Part shown: positions 47,787 through 57,187 of the stretch, piece after piece
Numbering within the stretch: the first letter of the stretch is position 1
Layout: the number at the start of each line of letters is the position of its first letter
From: an uncultured Roseibium sp.
Lineage (GTDB): Bacteria; Pseudomonadota; Alphaproteobacteria; Rhizobiales; Stappiaceae
Assembly: GCF_947494555.1 (NCBI RefSeq)
Contig: NZ_CANLVF010000003.1
Span: forward strand, 186,001-250,000
Direction: 5' to 3'
DNA length: 64,000 nt
The notes under the pieces: generated by a model
Told to the model about the DNA's origin: nothing
Seen by the model: the letters and a program-made list of their open reading frames with translations, nothing else
The model's database searches: none
Translations under genes and position numbers: made by a program

Positions 47787-48794
47787 CTAGTAAATATCTT
47801 TTCGATCATAAACTGCTAGCCATTTTCCTGATGGTTTTTTCAACCCCGCATATCTGGCTTCAAATGCTTTTTGCGAGTATTCAAACTGAAATAAGCCACG
47901 CCGGGGTAGCTCCTCATTAATGTCTAGAAAGTAGGTAACAAAACCCCCTTTGAAAAGGTACTCAGGAATCGAGCTTATTTCGTTCATGTGTGACAAGTCT
48001 TTGGCAATACTCTGGAAGTCCCCCGATAAAAAAACGGCCGCTTCAATTCCTGTCATTAGATCTTTCCTTATGTGAAAGGAATTCACATCGCCTAATGTAC
48101 CGAGAAATGGTGTGGTTTTAAAAGTTACATACATCTCTAAATTTTGAATATTATGGTCGGTTATTAATATTCGACCCGGCTTCTTAGTAGTAGATGTCAT
48201 AGTAAGATTGTCTTCCAACTTTATTTTCTTGTAACCCTTTCCACTCAGCACCTTGGTAGTGGGACGAACATATTTCGTCAAAAAATCTTGCGTATTCAAT
48301 TCGTTAGAAAACGTTTGTGTGAGCCCTTCCATCGGAATTTCGAAGTCTGGGAAAACGTCGAAAGTAACGCTCAATTCAGAAATCTGCATCTCCAAGTGCA
48401 GTAAAGGTAGACTTAGATTGATATCAGTTTCCGTTTCTGCGGCATTTGAAAACTCAAACAAGTCAATCCCTAGTCGTTTCGCTTTCTGGATTGCACCACT
48501 TTGAAATCCGGAACGAGCTACAATAACACCTTTGTTGTAACCAAGGTCGTTTAGCTTTGAAGAGAGTGCATCAACGTGCAAGATTGGCACTCTATTTTGA
48601 TGATCTTTACACTCAATTATTGTTCTATAGTGCCCTCCAAGATATTCATGCTCAATTGTAATGTCACACTGGCGCGCTCCGTCTGGTCCGCTAACCTTGT
48701 CATCAAGCGTTATTTTAGCATGCTCACCAAATCGACTTGACAATCTTTGATAGTATTCATGAATACTTTTCTCAAACTCCTTACCTGAATTCAT
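47787..48794 (-). CDS. Mrr-like restriction endonuclease-fold protein
   Basis: The N-terminal 130 of 335 residues match the Mrr catalytic fold: D in ARQCDITIEHEYLGG, the ECK core in IIECKDHQNR, and NKGVIVARSGFQSGAIQKAK. That is a complete PD-(D/E)xK site with the GxxSGA-like helix. The C-terminal 200 residues are unrecognised and could bind DNA or another ligand. It is strikingly AT-rich compared with the chromosome around it and has no methyltransferase or specificity partner. Likely horizontally acquired; a stand-alone modification-dependent nuclease or a generic nuclease are alternatives. Confidence 0.8.
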   Translation of the reverse strand: MNSGKEFEKSIHEYYQRLSSRFGEHAKITLDDKVSGPDGARQCDITIEHEYLGGHYRTIIECKDHQNRVPILHVDALSSKLNDLGYNKGVIVARSGFQSGAIQKAKRLGIDLFEFSNAAETETDINLSLPLLHLEMQISELSVTFDVFPDFEIPMEGLTQTFSNELNTQDFLTKYVRPTTKVLSGKGYKKIKLEDNLTMTSTTKKPGRILITDHNIQNLEMYVTFKTTPFLGTLGDVNSFHIRKDLMTGIEAAVFLSGDFQSIAKDLSHMNEISSIPEYLFKGGFVTYFLDINEELPRRGLFQFEYSQKAFEARYAGLKKPSGKWLAVYDRKDIY

Positions 48795-49027
48795 TATTGG
48801 CTCTCCTCAATAGAGCGCTAACTTCAATTTTGTTTTACTACCGGAATACGACTTTCACTTACAACGATGACATCGTTACTCAGGAAAACAATTTTTGAGA
48901 GTTTTTCCAAGCTGGCAGATGTAAGTGTAACTGCTTAGATCCACATGGCGAGTAGGCTGCGCAGCGATTGCACTACTTCTTTTAGTTGCAATCAGAAACG
49001 TGATCACATTCACACGTTGATTTTCTT

Positions 49028-50884
49028 CTAGCCAACCTGCCGCGCGACATTCAGATCTGCCTGTTCCCGTTGTTCGACCGTTTCTGTCCAGGCCGCAGAC
49101 AACAAGCGGCCCTTGACCAAACCTCTTACCGAGTTACCGACATAGATTTCGTCCGCGTTTTCCAGATCGGCTGCCGTCAGATCAGCTTCAACGGCAAGAC
49201 CGCATTCCAGCAGAGCTGCGCGGAAAGTCCCCGGCAAGACGCCATGACGAAGGGCCGGCGTCACAAGAACACCGTCTTTTTTCAAAAACAGCGACATATA
49301 GCTGCCTTCGGTCAGAAAGCCCTCTTCGTTCTGAAACAACACTTCCTGGCATCCGGTCTCCGCCTGGTACCGGGTGCGCGTGTCATCGTAAAAGGCGCGG
49401 TTTGTGGTCTTGTGAAAGAGAAACCGGTCCGTTGCGCAGGTTCTTTCCTGCGCCAGGACAAGATTGAAGACGGTGTTCTGGTCGACCGGCGTAAGATCGG
49501 TCGATGTGATCGAGACACCACCGTCCGCGTTCAAGAGAAGCCGTACACGGCGCGGTCCCGTGAATTCCTTGGCCTTTTGCTGCAAGGCATCACGAACACC
49601 GGGCAAATCGATCCGGAATCCGAGATAAACTGCCGATTTCTGCAATCTTTGCAGGTGCCGCTCAAACAGCAGATATCCTTCTGCCGGATCAAACGCCATC
49701 GTTTCGATCAGCTCGTAATCCGGCATATCTTCCGTCATGAACTTCAGCTTGAGAATGCACTCGTCATATTCGGGCGCCGCGCCGGAATCGAACACGACCC
49801 CGGAACCTGTTCCCGCTTCGCCTGTTCCGCCGTCTCGCAGCACGAGCGTTCGAATTGCAACATTCAGGCGGAAATCGCCACCCGGTGCCAGATATCCGAT
49901 GGATCCGGTATAGACGCCTCGCGGGCCGCTCTCCAGATCATGCGCGATCTGCATTGCGCTCAATTTCGGCGCACCTGTAATCGACCCGCACGGAAACAGA
50001 TGCTCAACAATACTGGCGAAGCCGATGCTTTCGGGAACACGTGCCTCGACCGTCGACGTCATCTGATGAAGGCTTCTGTAACGTTCCACATCACACAGTT
50101 TCGTCACCCTGACCGATCCCGTCTCGGCGATACGCGACAGATCGTTGCGCATGAGATCGACAATCATGGTGTTTTCCGAACGTTGCTTGGGATCGTTCGC
50201 AAGTTCCCTGGCAATGCGGGTGTCTTCCGAGGCATACCGGCCGCGCGGGGCCGTGCCTTTCATCGGCCGGGTACGCAGCAGTGTTCCCGTACGTTCCAGA
50301 AACAGTTCAGGAGACAGTGAAAGGACCGTGCGGTCCTCCATCTGGATGTAGGCGGCGAATTCGACTGGTTGCCGACGCATCAGATCCAGAAAGAGGTGCT
50401 CCGGCGCACCTTCGTGGGAAAGCGCAGCGCGAAGTGTCAGGTTAACCTGATAAATGTCCCCTTTGGCCAGGTGAGACTGTACACGCTCGAACGCTTCGCC
50501 GTAGGCGGCCCTGCCCATGTCGAATGACGGGACCCGAACGGAGGCATCACCGGCAGGGCTGGAGGTTTCAAGAAGCGTGCGCGCGGCTTCAAGCGAAAGG
50601 TTGCGTGCGCTGTCATAAACACCAAACCAGAGAAGCGGTTCGGCCGTGGCTTCAAACCGCATCCTGAGTTTTTTCTCAAAGGCATACCCGAACTCATAGG
50701 CCAGGTATCCCGCAGCGTATCTGCCTTCCTGCTGCACTTGCTCCAGCCGCTGAAGGCAGCCGTCGACGTCTTCCAGTTTCGTGCACGTGATGATTTCGCG
50801 CGGTGCTTCGAAAAGTAAGGCGGAGCGCTGCTTCAGAAGATCCAAAAGCAGAATTGATCCGGACTTTAGCGCGCTTAAAGACAT
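49028..50884 (-). CDS. pabB: Aminodeoxychorismate synthase component I fused to aminodeoxychorismate lyase (PabB-PabC)
   Basis: The protein of about 618 residues fuses two folate-pathway enzymes. The PabB half (to about residue 400) converts chorismate to aminodeoxychorismate, with QVNLTLRAALSH, PMKGTAPRG, DLMRNDLSRI and FPCGSITGAPK. The remainder is a class IV aminotransferase-like lyase, PabC, with the PLP lysine in FHKTTNRAFYDD and GSYMSLFL. The ATG at 50882-50884 is preferred over one 30 codons upstream. It would give 4-aminobenzoate for folate. Confidence 0.9.
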   Translation of the reverse strand: MSLSALKSGSILLLDLLKQRSALLFEAPREIITCTKLEDVDGCLQRLEQVQQEGRYAAGYLAYEFGYAFEKKLRMRFEATAEPLLWFGVYDSARNLSLEAARTLLETSSPAGDASVRVPSFDMGRAAYGEAFERVQSHLAKGDIYQVNLTLRAALSHEGAPEHLFLDLMRRQPVEFAAYIQMEDRTVLSLSPELFLERTGTLLRTRPMKGTAPRGRYASEDTRIARELANDPKQRSENTMIVDLMRNDLSRIAETGSVRVTKLCDVERYRSLHQMTSTVEARVPESIGFASIVEHLFPCGSITGAPKLSAMQIAHDLESGPRGVYTGSIGYLAPGGDFRLNVAIRTLVLRDGGTGEAGTGSGVVFDSGAAPEYDECILKLKFMTEDMPDYELIETMAFDPAEGYLLFERHLQRLQKSAVYLGFRIDLPGVRDALQQKAKEFTGPRRVRLLLNADGGVSITSTDLTPVDQNTVFNLVLAQERTCATDRFLFHKTTNRAFYDDTRTRYQAETGCQEVLFQNEEGFLTEGSYMSLFLKKDGVLVTPALRHGVLPGTFRAALLECGLAVEADLTAADLENADEIYVGNSVRGLVKGRLLSAAWTETVEQREQADLNVARQVG

Positions 50885-50999
50885 TTTTTGCCGATTTCCG
50901 AGTGAGACAGACCCATCGACCCAATTGTGCCCTGAGTCCGGTGGCTCAAATCGCTCATGACATCCAAGCGACATCAGGTCAAGTTTTCTCTCCGCAGAA

Positions 51000-51032
51000 C
51001 AAAAAAATGGCCGGCTGAAGAACAGCCGGCCA
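51000..51032 (-). terminator. Rho-independent terminator after the polytopic chemoreceptor gene
   Basis: On the minus strand TGGCCGGCTG and CAGCCGGCCA form a ten-base stem around five bases, followed by seven T. Confidence 0.85.
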
Positions 51033-51061
51033 GGTCAATTCCAGACGTCTTTCTTAAATCC

Positions 51062-52552
51062 TTATGCGGCGGCAACGTCATGCAGGAAGGTATCGATCGA
51101 CCGGCGCATTTCAGACGTTTCCGCGTCAAGAACTTCGGTCGTTTCAGCCATGGAGGACGCCGATTGGCTCGTGCGCTCAACCGATTCCCTGACGCTGCCA
51201 ATGTTCTCGGCCACGCGTCCGGTCCCGTCCGCGGCCTCTGCGACATTGCGCGAGATTTCCTGCGTTGCCGCGCCCTGTTCGTCGACGGCGGCTGCGATCG
51301 CCGCCGTGTAACTGTTGACCTCGTCCATGGTTGCCGCAATTTCACCGATGGATTCCACCGCGTCCTTGGTTTCGGCCTGGATCGCTGAAATCTGTGCGCC
51401 GATTTCCTCCGTTGCCTTGGATGTCTGCGTCGCCAGTTCCTTCACCTCCGAAGCAACAACCGCAAACCCCTTTCCGGCCTCGCCCGCTCGCGCGGCTTCG
51501 ATCGTCGCATTCAGGGCGAGCAGATTGGTCTGTTCGGCGATTGCCTGGATCAGCGTGACAACCTCGCCAATGCGATTGGCCGCTTCGGCCAGACCGGCAA
51601 CTTTCCGGTTGCTTGTCTGGGCGTTTTCCGTCGCCTTGACGACGATCCCGGTGGTCTGTTCGACCTGGCGTGAGATCTCGGCAATCGAGGACGACAGTTC
51701 CTCGGCCGCCGACGCAACCATCTGAACGTTAGAGGAGGCGGTTTCAGATGCGTCGGAGACGGACACGGCACGTCCTGTGGTATCCTGCGCAACCGCACCC
51801 AGTTCCTCGGCCGAGCCGCGCATTTCGCCAACTTTCACGCTGACACCGTCGAGCTTTGCCGCGATCTCGTTCTGGAATTCAGAAATCCGGCCGGCAATCA
51901 CTGACTGCTTCTCACGCTCCAGTTCGGTGTGCCGGGAGTTTTCTTCCTGCAGGTGAATTGCCTCTTCCTGTGCTCTCTCGGCCTCTTCACGTGCCTGATC
52001 TGAGGCGTTGAACGCCGTGGCCAGCGAGTTCGTCATCCACCAGAGTGCTGCAACTTCCGCAATGAGAACCACCGCGTGGAACACCACACGTGCGAAGTCG
52101 CCACCATTGGGAAAGACAGCCCAGGGCATAATGAAATTGAGCGCCAGGTGGTGAACCGCGACAACAGCTGCGTAGGCAACCAGCGCACGCCAGTCCACCC
52201 AGCTTGCCAGGATCGCCAGCACTGCGAAGAAATACATGTGACCGTCGATCTGGAAGGAGTTTTCACCTCCAGGGGTCGCAAGCGAGGCTACGAAAAGCGC
52301 CACAAGGCCGGCCAGCGACATCGCGGTCGCCAGTCGCGTTTCAACACCAGATCCGAACTTCATCCAGGTAAATGTCGCAGCAGCTGCAATTGCTAGCGCA
52401 GCACCGGCAACGATCACAAACGACACATTGCCGACAAGCCAGGCAGTGACCGCAACCAGGCCGACATTGAACCAAGTGAAGTAAATCACGATCTTGCAAA
52501 ACCGTTCCCGGAAACAGTCCAGTCCCGATGCCCCCGCACTCATTTCACTCAT
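51062..52552 (-). CDS. Methyl-accepting chemotaxis protein with polytopic membrane sensor
   Basis: The 496-residue receptor has about six transmembrane helices in its first 200 residues and no periplasmic domain. A short coiled-coil linker and the signalling hairpin follow, with [20 protein letters not shown] and a [10 protein letters not shown] tail. A sensor embedded in the membrane suggests energy or redox taxis, or direct interaction with a small membrane protein. The start at 52550-52552 has GGAG and overlaps the preceding gene's stop by four bases (ATGA). Confidence 0.9.
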   Translation of the reverse strand: MSEMSAGASGLDCFRERFCKIVIYFTWFNVGLVAVTAWLVGNVSFVIVAGAALAIAAAATFTWMKFGSGVETRLATAMSLAGLVALFVASLATPGGENSFQIDGHMYFFAVLAILASWVDWRALVAYAAVVAVHHLALNFIMPWAVFPNGGDFARVVFHAVVLIAEVAALWWMTNSLATAFNASDQAREEAERAQEEAIHLQEENSRHTELEREKQSVIAGRISEFQNEIAAKLDGVSVKVGEMRGSAEELGAVAQDTTGRAVSVSDASETASSNVQMVASAAEELSSSIAEISRQVEQTTGIVVKATENAQTSNRKVAGLAEAANRIGEVVTLIQAIAEQTNLLALNATIEAARAGEAGKGFAVVASEVKELATQTSKATEEIGAQISAIQAETKDAVESIGEIAATMDEVNSYTAAIAAAVDEQGAATQEISRNVAEAADGTGRVAENIGSVRESVERTSQSASSMAETTEVLDAETSEMRRSIDTFLHDVAAA

Positions 52553-52881
52553 ATTGACTTCTCCAATGAGACGCCAGACAAACGCGCGCAAGCCATTGCG
52601 ATCACGCTTGAGGCGACAAAACCGGCCCCTGCCTCGTAGAGCCGGTTGATAAATTGCTGGTCGGTGGATTCCGTGAGGGCTACCCAGGACCCGTTGTTGA
52701 CGAAAATGATCGGGCCTTCGGCGTGCGCAACAACCTCCAGGGCGGACTTGCCCCAGGGCATGGCAAACACGGCAACGGGCCCCTTGCCGCCAGGCGTCAG
52801 AGACGCGACCAGGACGAGCACGCAGCATCCCAGGAAATAAGCAGCCGCAAAAATCTTTGCGGAACGGTTCATTGCATCCAC
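52549..52881 (-). CDS. Small membrane protein translationally coupled to the chemoreceptor
   Basis: The 110-residue protein has two hydrophobic helices ([18 protein letters not shown] near residue 11, and [17 protein letters not shown] near 87), separated by a VanZ-like central stretch ([13 protein letters not shown], then [17 protein letters not shown]). I do not recognise the family. Its stop overlaps the next start, so it may be a partner of the receptor. Confidence 0.7.
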   Translation of the reverse strand: MDAMNRSAKIFAAAYFLGCCVLVLVASLTPGGKGPVAVFAMPWGKSALEVVAHAEGPIIFVNNGSWVALTESTDQQFINRLYEAGAGFVASSVIAMACARLSGVSLEKSI

Positions 52882-53112
52882 CCTCAGAACGCCCTTCTTC
52901 GTCCTGAGGATCGCGCTTTAATTTTAATAAAAACTGAACTGACGGTGCGGAATGCAGGAATAAAAAGCCCGAACCTGCAATCTAGTCATAGTTGCAGGGC
53001 GCAAGCACGTGTATTTAGGCAAAGAAATTAGAAAAATTTACAAGGCACCGTATGCCATGACACGCTGAAAGTGTGCTTTGGCAAAGGCAAAGCCCTGCAA
53101 TTCGCAGTTGCG

Positions 53113-53778
53113 TCAGGCCGCCGGGCCAAGACCGGTCGGGCACGCCACTCCTGTTCCAGCGATGCCGCAATAGCCGGCCGGATTCTTCGCAAGGTATTGC
53201 TGGTGATAGTCCTCGGCGAAATAGAACGTATCCAGCTCCCGGATTTCAGTGGTAATGGCGGACGTGACCCCACCCGCAGACAGCGCCGCCTGATAGGCGT
53301 TTTTGGTGCGCTCTACGAGCGCCAGGTCATCGGACGAGTTGACGTAGATCGCCGATCGGTACTGCGTTCCAGTGTCGTTGCCTTGACGCATGCCCTGTGT
53401 CGGGTCGTGATTTTCCCAGAACACTTTCAACAGGTCTTCCAGGCTGACCACCGCTGGATCATAGGCAACAAGCACGGCCTCTGTATGTCCGGTCCTGCCC
53501 GTGCAGGTCTCGTGATAGGTGGGGTTTTCGGTGTAACCGCCCGCATAACCGACGGCTGTCACGTAAACGCCTGAGATCTGCCAGAACAGGCGTTCGGCTC
53601 CCCAGAAGCATCCCATGCCGAAAAGAACGGTTTTCGTTCCCTCCGGATAGGGCCCGGCAAGCGGCTTGCCGTTTACGAAATGCGGTTCAGACGGCACGAT
53701 TGCGTTTGAGCGTCCGGGCAAGGCATCGTCCTTGCCGGGCAGGGAAAACTTCTTGGTCAACATGGTCATGAAGGACAT
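53113..53778 (-). CDS. msrA: Peptide methionine (S)-S-oxide reductase MsrA
   Basis: MsrA repairs methionine sulfoxide in proteins. This 221-residue enzyme has the active-site GCFWG with Cys57, [35 protein letters not shown] and [20 protein letters not shown]. The N-terminal extension of about 40 residues matches the longer MsrA form. The start has GGGAGACCC ahead. Confidence 0.96.
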   Translation of the reverse strand: MSFMTMLTKKFSLPGKDDALPGRSNAIVPSEPHFVNGKPLAGPYPEGTKTVLFGMGCFWGAERLFWQISGVYVTAVGYAGGYTENPTYHETCTGRTGHTEAVLVAYDPAVVSLEDLLKVFWENHDPTQGMRQGNDTGTQYRSAIYVNSSDDLALVERTKNAYQAALSAGGVTSAITTEIRELDTFYFAEDYHQQYLAKNPAGYCGIAGTGVACPTGLGPAA

Positions 53779-53915
53779 TGCGGGTCTCCCGTACGGACGA
53801 CAGTGTCTTGCGAAAGCAGCAAGAGATCACCGTCGCGTCACAAGCTTTACCCGCAATGTGGCGCAGTTGCGCAACTATTCCAAGTGCGATCACGGATGCG
53901 TGTTGGGTCTCCGGG

Positions 53916-54242
53916 TCACGCGAACTGTGGCTGATAACCCCGGCGCCGGGCGCCGAGCCACAGAAATGCCAGGCCCAACGGCGCGAAGACAGCCCAGACA
54001 GGCCAGGTCATCAAGGTCAGCAGCACCGGATCCCAAAGGGCCGGATGGACATGCCGTTCGATGGCCGGCTGGAGAATGGGGAACGTGTCGGGAAAGAGAC
54101 TGAAAAGAAGCTGTCCCAACGGCTGCAATTGCATCTGCGACTGCGCGATTGAGGTACTGGCATCTGAAATTCCTGCAATTATGGCAACGGCAAGCAATCC
54201 CAGGCCCGTGAGGCGAAATATAAACTTAAATACACTGATCAT
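53916..54242 (-). CDS. Small membrane protein
   Basis: The 108-residue protein has a hydrophobic N-terminal helix (LTGLGLLAVAIIAGI) and a second at the end (LLTLMTWPVWAVFAPLGLAF, then RRRGYQ). A central segment HVHPALWDPVLL separates them. I do not recognise a function. It is downstream of msrA in the opposite-facing chromosomal order but on the same strand, 137 bp upstream of it. Confidence 0.6.
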   Translation of the reverse strand: MISVFKFIFRLTGLGLLAVAIIAGISDASTSIAQSQMQLQPLGQLLFSLFPDTFPILQPAIERHVHPALWDPVLLTLMTWPVWAVFAPLGLAFLWLGARRRGYQPQFA

Positions 54243-54502
54243 TTTGTTACCGGCCTTTTTTATAAAAAACCATTAGTCAATCGAGTTTCACTTGCGTTCG
54301 CGCGGCATCCCTTGAAAATCGGGGAAGGCAGCGCTTCCTTAGAGTAATATCGCAAAACCCTTGTTCAATAATTGATATTCAACACATTCTTGTGAGATAG
54401 CGCAACCCGGTCCTGACTGCGCCACAACCAGGTTACGCGCGTCGCGCGTGCCGGCGTTGATCCACAGCTTGAAGACAGACAGAAAAAAACCTTTCCAGGC
54501 GC

Positions 54503-54530
54503 TTGCACTTGACCTCTAGCTGAGTATATT
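54503..54530 (+). promoter_or_regulatory. Probable promoter of tRNA-Ser
   Basis: TTGCAC (54503-54508) is followed after 16 bases by TATATT (54525-54530), about 31 bp before the mature 5' end of the tRNA. Spacing and sequence fit a housekeeping sigma factor. Confidence 0.6.
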
Positions 54531-54561
54531 GCGCGGCACTCAAGCGGCTCCCGCTTGGAAC

Positions 54562-54651
<90 letters not shown>

Positions 54652-54915
54652 TTTCCCGCAAATTCGCAAAATACTCGTTACTGCGACTGGACCAAAACAG
54701 ACGCACTACGCTTCAATTGGTTATCTTTGCAGGTTCCAGCATGTTCAGCGGGCGTTTGCGCCTGTTTGATTGGAGGCTCAGCCGTAAGTCCGCGGTGCGG
54801 ACAAAACCGACATTTTTAGTGCTGAGCAAATGTCGCATAACTGCAGGCTTCAGAATCATACTGGGACATGGTCCAATAGCGAATTAGTGCTACCACCATT
54901 TTTCAGAGGTCGACA

Positions 54916-56133
54916 TTGCAGCGCAGACATTTCTTGAACATTGCGTTGGGCGGTGTGGCTTCGGGTTTCGTACCGTTGGCCCGAGCAGAACAAGCCAAAC
55001 GCCACGCAAATGGGTTCATTCGAACGAACTGGAGCCTTGACCCCTATAGTCTGGGGTCGTATTCGTTTGTGGCAAAAAACGCGCGAAAAAGTCATCATGC
55101 GGCCCTGGGTGAACCTGTCGGAGACCGGCTGTTCTTTGCTGGCGAAGCAACGCGCCCTCAATACAACAGTACTGTACATGCTGCCTATGAATCCGGAATA
55201 ATCGCGGCGGAGGCAATTTTCGAAACTGATGCGAATACGGTTGGCATTGTCGGCGCGGGCGCAAGCGGTCTTGCTGCCGCAAGTGCCCTCGCTGAGGAAG
55301 GATACGATGTCACCGTCCTGGAAGCGCGAAACCGTATTGGCGGCCGGATCTGGACGGATAACCGCCTCGGCACGCCTCTCGACTTGGGTGCAAGCTGGAT
55401 ACATGGCACTGACGGCAATCCCTTGACCGGTCTTGCTGACGCACTTGGTGTCACGACACTGGCGACGTCTGATGACTATGTTGTGCGCGGCGGCGATGGG
55501 CGGCGGATTCTTGATGCCGATGTCCCTGACTGGCTTGAAAACGTCTTGTCAGTGCAACACTCCGCCGGCGCCGATAGCAGTGAGATCAACAGTTTGTCTT
55601 ATTTGCAGGATCTGGATTATGGCGGCGACGAGGTGATCTTGCCCGGCGGTTATGATCAGCTGTTGAGTGCAGTGCCTGACGATATCGACATTCGATTTGG
55701 GCATGTCCTGACCAATGTAAAAGTCGAGGAGACCAGCGTCCACCTGCAAGATCAAAGTGGGCGGAACGCGTCGTTTGACGCTGTGATCTTAACATTACCT
55801 CTTGGTGTCTTGAAAAAAGGGGCAATAGACTTCTCCCCGCCTTTGCCACGCCGAAAAAGGGAAGCCATTGCCAAACTGGGAATGGGGACCCTGGACAAGG
55901 TCTACCTGCGCTACGATGAGGTTTTTTGGGACGCGGACGTCACCTGGATCGCGACACCCGAGAACGGCTTGCCCCAGGGCCAGTTCAATCAATGGTTCAA
56001 CTTCTATCCATACACCGGCCAACCGGTCATTTTGGCGTTCAACGGCGCGCAGCCGGCGTTGGATTTGTCAAAACTGCCGGATTCCGAGATAGTCAAAAAG
56101 GCGCAACAAACGCTGGATCTGGCATATTCCTAG
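54916..56133 (+). CDS. Flavin amine oxidase, circularly permuted, Tat-exported
   Basis: The 405-residue protein starts at TTG 54916 with AGAGGT ahead. Residues 1-26 are a Tat signal (QRRHFLN). Residues 34-103 read FIRTNW...GSYSF...VGDRLFFAGEATRPQYNSTV, then AAYESGII. That is the segment which ends normal amine oxidases. Only after it comes the FAD-binding start GIVGAGASGLAAASAL (glycines 113, 115, 118), Glu136 and GGR 142-144, then the substrate domain, where the chain stops at QTLDLAYS. The order is thus C-terminal piece, then N-terminal piece. It could be functional and permuted, or the fusion relic of two tandem copies. No intact second copy is present nearby. Confidence 0.85.
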   Translation: MQRRHFLNIALGGVASGFVPLARAEQAKRHANGFIRTNWSLDPYSLGSYSFVAKNARKSHHAALGEPVGDRLFFAGEATRPQYNSTVHAAYESGIIAAEAIFETDANTVGIVGAGASGLAAASALAEEGYDVTVLEARNRIGGRIWTDNRLGTPLDLGASWIHGTDGNPLTGLADALGVTTLATSDDYVVRGGDGRRILDADVPDWLENVLSVQHSAGADSSEINSLSYLQDLDYGGDEVILPGGYDQLLSAVPDDIDIRFGHVLTNVKVEETSVHLQDQSGRNASFDAVILTLPLGVLKKGAIDFSPPLPRRKREAIAKLGMGTLDKVYLRYDEVFWDADVTWIATPENGLPQGQFNQWFNFYPYTGQPVILAFNGAQPALDLSKLPDSEIVKKAQQTLDLAYS

Positions 56134-56251
56134 CGTCATCTGCCAGCACTTGTTGAAATGCGGAACTCGCTGATTTGGATGCATGCGGAATGACCGGTAT
56201 GGAAGCAGTGGCAGACCGGCGGTCTTCCAAGCGACTTCGCTTCCTATCGCG

Positions 56252-57187
56252 TCACCCCTCCAGGATCCGCCGCAGGGAAACAACAGCTGCAGATGTCCGG
56301 TTCTCGACCCCGAGTTTGCCGAATATCCGGTCAAGATGCTTGTTCACCGTTCGCGGGCTCATTTCCAGGATGGCCGCGATTTCCTTGTTCGACTTGCCGT
56401 TTGCAATCCAGGTCAGAACTTCGGCTTCGCGTTCAGTCAGATCGAACGATCTACGCAGAATGTCTGAAGGGCCGGCGCCAACCACCTCGGCGACGCGCAG
56501 GAGATGTTCGCTTGAGCTGATTTGCCCGGCGTAGCTGAACCTGAGCGACAGACCCGCCATCGCCGCAACGACGTCGTTGTTGCCGAGCGAATTTTTGCCT
56601 GTCTCAAGCAGATAACCGCGCAACCAGTCAGTGGCTTCAGCAGGCAGTTGGCCGAACGTTTCCGCATCTCCCTTGCCCGTGCCATCAAGAAGCGCAAGAG
56701 CTTGCGGGGTCGCCCAGCAGATCCGGCCGGAAAGATCCACCGAAATCAGAAACCGCCCGGATGCATCCAGTGCGACATGCGCACTGTGGGAATTGCGCGC
56801 ATTTGAAATGTGCACCCGCAATCTTGCAATGAGTTCCTCCGGGTCGACCGGTTTGGTGACGTAATCAACGCCGCCCGACTCCAGCCCCCTGACGATATGT
56901 TCCGTCTGGCTCAAGCCGGTCATGAATAGAACCGGCACGTCGCGGAGGGCGTCAAGCTGTTTGATCTGTTTGCTCGTCTCAAAGCCGTCAAGCTCCGGCA
57001 TGATCGCATCCATCAGGATGGCGCTCGGGGTAATCCTTGCCGCGATATCCAACGCCTTGCGACCGTCCTGAGCGACCAGCACCGTATAGCCGGCCTCCTC
57101 CAGGGCATCTGTCAGCATGCCCAGAGACGCCGGCGCATCATCGACCACGAGAACGGTTTCGCTGGGACTAGGAGCATTCATGATCAT
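56252..57187 (-). CDS. LuxR-type response regulator
   Basis: The 311-residue regulator has an N-terminal receiver (VLVVDDAPASLGMLTDALEE, phospho-acceptor Asp in AILMDAIMPELDG, Lys in YVTKPVDPEEL), a middle region of PAS type (DLSGRICWATPQALALLD), and a C-terminal LuxR helix-turn-helix (LTEREAEVLTWIANGKSNKE, then LEMSPRTVNKHLDRIF). The ATG at 57185-57187 has AAGG ahead and overlaps the histidine kinase gene by 20 bases. The pair is one transcript. Confidence 0.93.
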   Translation of the reverse strand: MIMNAPSPSETVLVVDDAPASLGMLTDALEEAGYTVLVAQDGRKALDIAARITPSAILMDAIMPELDGFETSKQIKQLDALRDVPVLFMTGLSQTEHIVRGLESGGVDYVTKPVDPEELIARLRVHISNARNSHSAHVALDASGRFLISVDLSGRICWATPQALALLDGTGKGDAETFGQLPAEATDWLRGYLLETGKNSLGNNDVVAAMAGLSLRFSYAGQISSSEHLLRVAEVVGAGPSDILRRSFDLTEREAEVLTWIANGKSNKEIAAILEMSPRTVNKHLDRIFGKLGVENRTSAAVVSLRRILEG

